A DNA stretch of 64,000 nucleotides from Diphasiastrum complanatum (Eukaryota; Streptophyta; Lycopodiopsida; Lycopodiales; Lycopodiaceae): positions 62,774,523-62,838,522 of the forward strand of contig CM055095.1 of assembly GCA_029204225.1 (NCBI GenBank), read 5' to 3'. The notes beneath the pieces are model-generated. The model was not told where the DNA came from and made no database searches. It saw only the letters and a program-made list of their open reading frames with translations. Both the position numbers and the translations under genes were made by a program. Every line of letters begins with the position of its first letter. The stretch's first letter is position 1. Shown here piece by piece: positions 37,375 to 45,324 of the stretch.

Positions 37375-37615
37375 TATTTTGGATCACAATGAGCGCCAAC
37401 GTGAATCTAAATTTTTGCAATTCCGAAAATATGGAGTGTGTTGGATCAAAAGGAGCGGCAAAGTTATTTCAAACTTTTGCAATTCAAAAATTTGCAATTT
37501 CAAAACACACCTATTGAAAAAGTATTTTTCTCATAACTGCAAAGCTTTGATTTTGCATGTAAAGCAAAGAACATGGAGTGTGTTGGATCAATAGAGCGCC
37601 AAGGTCATTTCAGTT
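37375..37615 (+). repeat. Imperfect direct repeats, possible subterminal repeats of a transposon
   Basis: ATGGAGTGTGTTGGATCAA followed by an AGGAGCGGCAA-like word occurs near 37431 and again near 37574 (there with AGAGCGCCAA). A third partial copy (TTTTGGATCACAATGAGCGCC) is near 37378. Such repeats about 100-350 bp upstream of a transposase-like gene resemble subterminal transposase-binding repeats. Confidence 0.4.
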
Positions 37616-37727
37616 GAAATTTTTTTTTGATTAAAACCAGTTTTAATAGCTTGCAAGATATATAACAATTTGGCTTTCTACTAGGTTAATCTATCGATTA
37701 TTAAGATGTCTAAGTATCATCTCCATA

Positions 37728-39534
37728 TTGATCTTCCTACAGAATATGCTCCACTGTAAAAAAAAAAATCAGAAAGGATCCACCTTACCAGCTCACCAAA
37801 TCGTGGATCATAGGATGAAAAACAAGAAACATTGTGATCTATGGGTTGATGGAAGTAAATATCCAATAGATCCAAGCTCGATGCAATATCCAAATTTTAG
37901 ATCAGTCACACAACTCGTACTGTTTTTGTGTGAAGAACACAATGGTTTACTAGGTTATTATGAAAGATTGAAAAGTTATGGCATTAGTAATTCAATGAAA
38001 AAAATTCATTATTTGGAAAATATGTTGAATGGTTTGCTTACTGACTACAGAGAAAAAGAAAGTCTTTTGTTGCAATTAAAAGAAGAGAATGAAATCTTGA
38101 AGATAGATAATTCTCGTTTGGAAAATATTATATTAAACCTTAACCAAGAAAATGACAATATGAAACTAATTGTATAAACATTGCGTACCTCATATTGTCA
38201 AATAAGTGTAGAAGTAAACACATTACGGAAGAAAATATTGAACAATAAGCAAAAAAGAGTTATTCTAAGAGGTATTGACGAGCTTTCATCAAGTGGGGGT
38301 CAACAAAAAAAAAGAATATATGCTTTCAAGTAAGATTTTGTTTTAAACTATTTATGTGTTTTGTTCCATCCAACACATCAATGATTGTGAATTTTTTTTT
38401 TTCTAAATCTTATTTTTATTTCTCAAATCAGCTTTAGTCACCAATCAAAATCTGAAGGACAAGGACATGATTGGAAAGTCTTTGAGTGCAATACTTACAA
38501 CCAAGTCAATGACGAGTCTACTAGGAAATCAACGATATTTTCAAATCAAATCCAAGATTGTAGAGGCCCTTATGGGCGAAGTCGACATGATTATTGACCA
38601 AAAATTGATACAAGGAGCATGTGATTATTATACTATTAGCAGGGATGCATATGGCACAATGTTTAAAATTATCAAAGAGGCATTTGGACAAGTACATATA
38701 AAAAATTTTCCTATTCCACGGCCCTTTCAAATCAAATTAGAGAGGGATGTGTTAAATAGGGCTTTGCAAAACATCATTGGTATTCCTTACCATATCAATG
38801 AAATTTATAACTCAAAACATGGCACTTTGTCATATGATTCCACCAACAATATGTTTTTTGATCTGAATCATTTACTGAGATTTATTGTAAAGTTTTATGG
38901 AATCACAAATGAAAGTGTTGAAAAATTGACATTAGTTCTCAAGTTAGATGAATCAGAAGTAATAAAGGGACAAAAGCTAGAAAGGGTTAGTGTTACGCTT
39001 ATGAATGGAGTATTAAGCAATACGATAAACTCGGAGAGTCTTAATTTTAGTGTGCAGTCCGAAAATAATATTTGGTGGTTGGCAGCTTTCCAGGTTTATG
39101 TCTATTCTATTGAGTACTAGCAACTAATTCATTTTGAGAATTTATGGTTTTGTGTTTTAAGCTAATATTGTTTTGTTATTATAGGTCTAAGTTCACTTCT
39201 CTTAAAATAGTTCATGATTTTGTGTTTCAAACAGGTTTTGAAAGAATATCATGACATTCTATTTTGGATTTTTAGTAAAACAGATTATCCAAAGATAATT
39301 AAGAATCATATGAGCGACACACCACGCAATGTTTCTGGAATAGGTGATTTTAAGGTGGAATGGCATTTGGCTGGAGACCTGAAGTCGTTGAAGTGCATGT
39401 TCAACGTCTCACATGGAGCAAATTCAAAACATCCATGCCTCTATTGCATGAAAACTACACATTATGACAATGTCTCTCTTCGCAAAAATGATTTTATATG
39501 TATTCTGGGGTATTTATGTCCAATCGAGAAATAG
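37728..39534 (+). pseudogene. Transposase-like gene, spliced and decayed
   Basis: At least three coding blocks. Block 1 (37728-38330) ends in a coiled coil (LLLQLKEENEILKIDNSRLE) and is broken by a TAA at 38175-38177. After an intron with GTAAGA at about 38331, block 2 (about 38433-39094) has a long frame with GTMFKIIKEAFGQV and a potential acidic site LKLDESEVIKG. A canonical intron (CAG|GTTTAT ... AAACAG|GTT) leads in phase to block 3 (39234-39534): VEWHLAGDLKSLKCMFNVSH, then HPCLYCMKTTHYD. A D...GDLK...CX2C layout recalls a poorly classified family of eukaryotic transposase-like proteins (recalled, not searched). A frameshift near 38540 and the missing C-terminus make it non-functional. 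It could also be an unknown host gene. Confidence 0.4.
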
Positions 39535-39653
39535 GATAACACTTTAATTGCCATTATTATCGTCGCATCATGTAAAGAAAATTTGCTATGATGAATGCAA
39601 ATCTCTTTATTTACAAAGCACTTCAAATAATGGGATAGGGATGAATCCCTTTG

Positions 39654-40802
39654 TCATGATCCCTGGCCTTCCCTCACATATCCTGTTGCAAAGGCATCTA
39701 CCTCCACAGAAGCCTTAAAATACGAGCAAAGGTCAGATATCTTGAAAAACAAAATAGCTATATTTGAATAGAAATCTCATAAAGATAAAACCAGATTTAC
39801 CTACCAGATCACGCTCATCAGCTTGAATAAGTGCAACAATATGTAGATCATGACCAACAAGAATGGTCGTCGAAGCAATGGATGGATTAGTTTCCAAACA
39901 CTATGACACATATATGCTCCGGATTCTCAGAAATTCCTCCTCACTAGGCAAATTTGCCTGGTATGCCCTGCTTCCAAACATGATTGACTAAAGGGCTTCA
40001 GTCTCGTCCATCCACTCATCTCCATCTTTGTAATCAATAGAAGCACATAGATCATCATCACCCTCAAGATCTATGAAGTCCAAGAATTTTTTGATGAAAT
40101 TAGACAAAATTGATAATATTTCCTCCTCCCTCAGATCAAGAACATCTCCAACATCATTCAGAGAGAGGTATGCGACACTATTCATGTAATACACCGACAA
40201 ATCGAGGATAGTCTTGGTTTTGTCATATGGATTCACGTCAAATAAGGAAGAAATGGACAATGCATGAGACTCGGTTGTATTGTATATTGTTGCCAATCTT
40301 GCCTCCTCGTCAGCACCCAAGACGTCATCAACAATAGCTGACTCTGATATTACGGAATTAGTTGATGATGAGGCACCCTCAATGCTTAGCCTCAAAGATC
40401 CTGCCTCTTCAGGAACAAGAGCAAAAAGATAAAACACAAAGCCCATGCCCTCCTGCAAAAACATGATCGATTGTGCTAGTCACAATGGACCACACATTTA
40501 AAATCATTCACTATTTTCGTGAATCATCGGTTGTGGGTTTGCTTTGAAGGTGGTTGGGCAAGTACCAGGTCATGGAAATGGATGAATCGTAGATTATCCA
40601 TTATCAACATAGACTGATTCAGACTATCATAATACTCTTTATACAACGCCGAAAAATATGATTTATGTTCAGATCCAAACCTTTCGATATCAAAAGACAT
40701 ATTGAAATATGTCTTATAGTGACCTATGTAGTTACCAACACCGGATTCAACGAGGAAGGTGTGCAACACAGAATCAAAAATATTAAAAGATGAGGTGGCC
40801 AT
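39654..40802 (-). pseudogene. Unknown three-exon gene with two in-frame TAG stops
   Basis: Exons 40802-40566, 40452-39805 and 39713-39654 join in phase 0 with GT..AG borders (CTG|GTACTT ... TTTGCAG|GAG; CTG|GTAGGT ... TTTTAAG|GCT), giving 314 codons. The frame is interrupted only by TAG at 39988-39990 and TAG at 39901-39903. An AATAAA poly(A)-type signal follows near 39610. The start (GCCATGGCC-like context) reads MATSSFNIFDSVLH. The middle is strongly acidic (DDVLGADEEA, FLDFIDLEGDDDL, DGDEWMDETEAL). No family is recognised. It is transcribed away from the H3-like gene across a shared promoter and converges tail-to-tail with the transposase-like gene, so it may be an accessory gene of the same mobile unit. 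Confidence 0.5.
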
Positions 40803-40829
40803 GTCTAAAGTATGAACAGTAGGGCCGAG

Positions 40830-40985
40830 TATCACTATGATGCGGGATGGCAGGAAGTTAAAAGACTATTAGGCAGTCCTCGCGTGATGACGATATTGGT
40901 GAATGACCGGATATCAGAACAATGCGAGGATGCCAACTCGTATAGAATCTGAACTAGATTCTCACGTGGTAGCGATACTGCAAAG
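40830..40985 (-). repeat. Tandem leader motif, minus-strand orientation
   Basis: Inverted copies of the motif found at 41659-41849: CTCGCGTGATGACGATAT at 40879-40896 and CTCACGTGGTAGCGATACTG at 40961-40980, about 82 bp apart, plus a partner half-motif near 40831-40850 (ATCACTATGATGCGGG). They lie in the presumed 5' leader of the minus-strand gene and would be in sense orientation in its transcript. Confidence 0.6.
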
Positions 40986-41065
40986 AACTAGAAGTGTTGA
41001 CACACCAAGAGCTACAGGGAGTGAAAATCGAAAACTTAGCAAAAGGTTTTAATTGCTCAAACAAC

Positions 41066-41074
41066 ATTTATATA
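41066..41074 (-). promoter_or_regulatory. TATA box, minus-strand gene
   Basis: TATATAAAT on the minus strand, about 265 bp upstream of the ATG at 40802 and on the left edge of the G-box array. Confidence 0.5.
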
Positions 41075-41154
41075 GCTAAAACCAATAAAATCCAAGCCGT
41101 ACACGCGTCGATCCAACAACGGATCAGATCTCTGACGCGTAATGTAACCGTCCA

Positions 41155-41463
41155 CACGTGCGAGACCACACGTGCTACAATACACGTCAATTTGCCATTC
41201 GGCCATGTGCCCACAAGTGCGAGCTTATACGTGCGAGAATACACGTCACTGCACCATTCGACCACGTGTCCACACATGCAATCCCACACGTGTTGCTCCA
41301 GACATGCAATACCACACGTGTTGCTCCAAACGTGCAGTTTCACACATGCAGATATAGACGTGTTCCACACGTTAGGTATTGATTGGGCCACGTGCCCACA
41401 TGTGCGAGAATACATGTCACTGTACCATTCGACCATGTGTCCACACGTGAAATCCCACACGTG
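41155..41463. promoter_or_regulatory. Array of eight CACGTG G-boxes between two divergent genes
   Basis: Perfect CACGTG occurs at 41155, 41169, 41263, 41287, 41315, 41389, 41444 and 41458, with many one-base variants (CATGTG, GACGTG, TACGTG) between. The array is partly a 171-bp tandem duplication (for example 41231 and 41402, 41287 and 41458). In plants G-boxes bind bZIP and bHLH factors (light, ABA, PIF-type control). Flanking TATA boxes face outward, so the array could drive both neighbours. The long open frames across it on both strands come from the repeat, not from a gene. Confidence 0.7.
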
Positions 41464-41574
41464 TTGCTCTAGATGTGTAGTTTCACATGTGCATATACAG
41501 ACGTGTAGTTCCACACGTCAGTTACTGATTGGGCCATGTGTTGCAAGTTTTCACAAGTGTGAACCTTTTTCGCC

Positions 41575-41582
41575 TATATAAG
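41575..41582 (+). promoter_or_regulatory. TATA box, H3-like gene
   Basis: TATATAAG, 336 bp upstream of the ATG at 41911 and just right of the G-box array. The interval to the ATG would be a long 5' leader. Confidence 0.6.
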
Positions 41583-41658
41583 TCCATTCCTGACAATTGT
41601 ATAGGTTTTCGTTCAATTTGCTTTCTCCTTCGAATGCTCCCATAGGACTTGCCTACCT

Positions 41659-41849
41659 GATATTGCCATCACGCAAGTGACTTCTTCCCCTCGCCTGACC
41701 CTGCTACTCTCTCGCATCATAGCGATATTAGCCTCAAAGTGCCTAGTATCGCCATCACGCGAGCGCCTTCCTGCCCCCGCTTGACTCTACTATTCTCTCG
41801 CATCGTAGCAATATCATCCTCAAACTTCGCAGTATCGCCATCACGCGAG
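41659..41849 (+). repeat. Tandem leader motif, plus-strand orientation
   Basis: Three copies of GTATCGCCATCACGCGAG (41659-41676 as GATATTGCCATCACGCAAG, 41746-41763, 41832-41849), period 86-87 bp, with a second conserved word CTCTCGCATC(A/G)TAGC in between. They lie in the 5' leader of the H3-like gene and mirror the copies at 40879-40980. Confidence 0.75.
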
Positions 41850-41910
41850 AGAATCTATCTTTCTCTACTACTGTACCTCTGTCCTCACATGGTATAGAAA
41901 TCCGGCCTCA

Positions 41911-42531
41911 ATGGCTCGGACGAAGCGAACTGTTAGGCTTGCTAGCTTTGTTCAACCATCCCGTCCGCAGACTTCTGACCCCGTACGTCCGCAAAGACGC
42001 AGAAGACCTCGCCGTCCATGGTTGAGGGACATCAGAGCACTGCAAAGGAGCACCAAGCTTTTGATTCTGAAAGCAGCCTTCTACCGGGCTGTGAGGGAGG
42101 TCACACAAGATATGACCACTCATCTTCCCTATGTAGTGAGGTGGAATATCATTGCATTGGAGGCACTCCATACTACATACGAGGACTTCCAGACAAAAAT
42201 GTTTGAGGATTCCATGTTGTGCTCGATACATGCCAAGAGGTTGACACTGATGCCCAAGGACATGCTTCTTGTCATGAGGCTTCGAAACACCTATGACAAC
42301 ATGTTAAAGTCTGGCTTCACACAAAGAGGCAACTTTCTCTTGAAAGGGGGCTTGTGCCACCCTAAAAAAAGAGAAAGCAAGCACAATCCAAGCGTTCGCA
42401 ACCCAAGCCTAGGTCTCCCAACTCTTCAGATTAGAAAAGATCTGGCAAGCATGTCTGCAATTCCATGGGTTGAGAGTCCTCCCCTAACCCCTGATCTTGA
42501 AATGCACCTTTCTCCTTCTATACACGGATGA
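41911..42531 (+). CDS. Divergent histone H3-like protein with CENH3/CENP-A features
   Basis: An intronless frame of 206 residues with a good plant start context. It begins MARTKRTVR, like histone H3 (MARTK), then has a short Arg-rich, almost Lys-free tail, lacking the ARKS sites of canonical H3. The histone fold spans about 38-126: LRDIRALQRSTKLLI (helix N), FYRAVREVTQDM (helix 1), ALEAL (helix 2), FEDSMLCSIHAKRLTLMPKD (loop 2 to helix 3). Loop 1 is about four residues longer than in canonical H3 and contains RW (77-78), as in plant CENH3; DSMLC also matches CENH3 rather than H3 (DTNLC). CENH3 marks centromeric nucleosomes. An extra C-terminal stretch of about 80 residues is not seen in H3s, and its last part overlaps the next gene's frame. 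Could be a diverged retrocopy, a gene carried by a transposon, or a real variant. Confidence 0.8.
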   Translation: MARTKRTVRLASFVQPSRPQTSDPVRPQRRRRPRRPWLRDIRALQRSTKLLILKAAFYRAVREVTQDMTTHLPYVVRWNIIALEALHTTYEDFQTKMFEDSMLCSIHAKRLTLMPKDMLLVMRLRNTYDNMLKSGFTQRGNFLLKGGLCHPKKRESKHNPSVRNPSLGLPTLQIRKDLASMSAIPWVESPPLTPDLEMHLSPSIHG

Positions 42532-43753
42532 CTTAAATACAATGGTGGCCATGATTGTTTTTGATGTTGATGCAATTGATAAAGACTTACACATCAGACT
42601 TCCCAATGATTCTAAGGACACATTCTTTGATTATGAGAGATACATTAATTTTGACATGTATATAGCCAAGAAAATAGATGATCTCGGAGGAGAGTTTATG
42701 TTTTGTATAGATGATATTAATTTTGCAATGCATATCAAAGACCCGCATTGTAGGGAGCTAAAAGAGAAGATCTCCCATATCTCAGACACAGTAGTTGAAT
42801 CCGGGTGTGCATACTATGTACATAGATACACATATACAGTCACGAAGTAGATTTTTGTTGTATCTCCATTTTTTGGGCATCTGTTGAATAAAGAGAGGAA
42901 AGCCAGAAGGCTCTTCAGGCAAACAAGCAAGGAGGCGTCAATGTTCATCATCCCATACTGTTCAAAGTAAGATAATTTCTTTTTGAAATATTTGTTTTCT
43001 GTAAGATTTTTTTTTTGGAAACTCTTATAGATTCTAGTAATTCATTGCTTGTCATTTGTTGGCAGTAAACATTGGAGTGTGGACGTCATATCTATGAAAA
43101 TGGATTCAACTGGAAGCTGCACACCTGTGTGCATGACAATGAATTCCTTGCATGCCACCCATTCCATGGTTAATTCCATGTACAAGAGGATGGTGGAGCT
43201 ATTGCCCAGGACGGATGGGTTGATTGTAAATACTAACATAGAGATTGTTGATGCAAAGGTAAACAAAATCTTTTCACATTTTTTGTTTGTATGATGACAT
43301 GGAGTTTAAAATTATATTGAATTATAATTTAACAAATTTTTGTTGTGATTTCTCAGTCTTCGCAACAAGACGATGCTTTCAACTGCGGATGGTTTTCCAT
43401 CTAGAATGTTAAATTGTTCTTGGCTTGGTATATAGTGCAACCTCCAAATGCTAGTATCCGTGAGGTATTTTTCTCAAGTTCCAGTATCCTGATGATATTA
43501 TGTTAACTTTGTGTATTTATATTTTTGTAAACATTGGCTAATATATACATACACTTGATGTTTTATCTTGCAGTTCCAATGTCCTGAGGTATCAACTATT
43601 CATCAGTATTGGCACGGAATGTTGGAAATCTTACTATCATGTGCAAGGCCCTACAAGCATGAGGGTGCCTTGAATGAAGCTGCCAGGGGTTCTGTGGATT
43701 GCGAAGTTGCAGTGCTTGAGGATATGCCTCAGGCACCTATGATTGGAATGTAA
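42497..43753 (+). pseudogene. Ulp1/SENP-like C48 cysteine peptidase, two in-frame TAG stops
   Basis: Four plus-strand exons join in phase: to 42966, 43066-43258, 43357-43464 and 43574-43753, with GT..AG introns (AA|GTAAGA ... GGCAG; AAG|GTAAAC ... TCTCAG; GAG|GTATTT ... TTGCAG). The Ulp1 fold signature is present: FIIPYCSNKHWSVDVI (catalytic His in HW), KMDST (catalytic Asp), and QQDDAFNCGWF (oxyanion Gln and catalytic Cys in NCG). The family cuts SUMO from proteins and also occurs inside plant Mutator- and CACTA-type transposons. Only two in-frame TAG codons (42848-42850 and 43402-43404) break the frame. The 5' part (42497-42850) is unrecognised and overlaps the H3-like frame by 35 bp in another frame, so a spliced or fused H3-protease product is conceivable but unproven. 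Confidence 0.65.
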
Positions 43754-44217
43754 ATATTGAAACATAAGTTCCGGCAGACACGTAGAAATATATCATCACA
43801 TGATTATGCATAGAACAACAAATAGGCTAATAGAAAGTGGGCTATTACTGAAAGCCACGAATATATTATTCGATTTTAAAAATAATGTACATTTTCCAAA
43901 ATATTGAATACAAATTGTTCTACGAAATCTTGAAGTCATTTGAGACTGCTTTGTATTCCTTTTTTTTGAAAGGTACATTGTTGTTGCACGTCTATCATCC
44001 CAATGTTTATGCAGTTTTGACAATTTTTACGCTTCTATTTAAGTCCTTGCACTGTATGCGACTTTCTTGTCTTGGTCTTACCTGTACATCAAAGAAACTT
44101 GTTAAACAACATCAACATTGAGATTATTTTAAATGAAATATTGCAATATCGAAAACACTTAAATATGTCTAGATAAAATCATTGAAAGTCATTTCAAATG
44201 TGTCTTAAAATAAACAC

Positions 44218-44816
44218 TTATACACCTACCAATCTCTTATTGACTCGAAAACAAAAGTGTTTAGAAAAATCATATTGCATCAAGGTAAGCTCTGATCGAA
44301 TGTGATCGAGTGTCCAATCTTCCTCCACCTCAATTGTTGTAATAGTAGAATTATTTTGCTTCACTTGGATTTTTATATGATCTTTATGATTCATTGTAAA
44401 ATCCTGATCCAACGCTTTCCATTCATTGCCAACTTTGGACGATCTTCTATAATAAAATGTTAAAGAAAGCACTTGTTTTTCTATAAGATATTTAAATATT
44501 GAAGTCTAAAATTCTACCTTTCCAAAAGCTCCTATAATCCATATTTGATTTTCTCTTTTTACCAAAAATACTCTTGATGAGGGATGCATGCGAACCTAGT
44601 GAAATTTTCTGTAGATAAGTGGTATCCAAGAGCCATCAGAGTCTCTTTCATTACAGACAGAAACTGAGACAATATTGCTTCGTGGTCTATGGCTTCCGGA
44701 AGCCATTGCAAAGCTAAAAGAAGATGAACAATAGAGTCTGAAACAAGGTTAGATGAGTCAGTATGAAAATAAAAAACCAAATTTGTAATAAATGTTGGCG
44801 GTCTTTCGTAAATCAT
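44218..44816 (-). pseudogene. Unknown two-exon relic
   Basis: Two minus-strand coding-like blocks. The upstream block (44816-44565) reads LLLALQWLPEAIDHEAI and KETLMALGYHLSTENFTRF. The downstream block (44440-44218) reads VGNEWKALDQDFTMNHKDH, TTIEVEEDWTLDHIRSEL and KHFCFRVNKRLVGV. A GTAAAA donor at about 44565 and an ATTATAG acceptor at about 44443 are phase-compatible but create a TGA at the join. The second block faintly resembles a ubiquitin-like beta-grasp; I would not name it. It converges with the protease gene. Confidence 0.3.
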
Positions 44817-44857
44817 ATATGTTACCCTAACTATGGTTAGATCAAAATAGACTTACT

Positions 44858-45324
44858 TTAACCACAAGTGTTAGGTCCTGGGCACTCAAGAAACTCACGG
44901 GCAACAATTACGGTTGATTCAAGCCAAATATAAATGGTTCCTATCCCATGAATCTCACATTTAGCACCATTTGCAACAAGAATAGACTTCCTTAGAACAT
45001 GGTGAAATGACGAGAAATAATCTCTTTTCCTTGTGACATGTGAGATCACCCCACTATCAATCCACCAAGGATCTGCCTTCATAGAAATTGAAGATGTACA
45101 CATGCATGCCATGAGTGACTCCTCCTCTTGAAGCCATCTCCCTCTTGATTGCTGAAATTCTCTTGCCTTCCTTCTTGATTTCTTTCATCCCTTTCCTTCT
45201 TGTAGCACTTCAAGGCCAAATGCCTCTTCTTGCCACAATAATTGCATTTGTATCTCTTACTTGCCTCCAATAGATTGACTCCTATGGATGCCATGATGAG
45301 GAAGTACTTGTACACAAGGTACAA
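44858..45324 (-). pseudogene. Copia gag end and protease fragment (family G)
   Basis: Minus strand: zinc knuckle CNYCGKKRHLALKC (CX2CX4HX4C, the usual Gly before His changed to Arg) at about 45240, a basic linker, then after a frameshift a protease WWIDSGVISHVTRKRDYFSSF (about 45060; DSGA changed to DSGV), GAKCEIHGIGTI, and an early end at 44858. Integrase and RT are missing. Short, truncated remnant. Confidence 0.75.

Noticed and set aside
41068-41514. 148-residue minus-strand frame and plus-strand frames across the G-box array
   Set aside because: The Cys/His-rich repeats come from a tandem DNA repeat with a 171-bp step (a multiple of three), which keeps frames open on both strands. No domain or start context.
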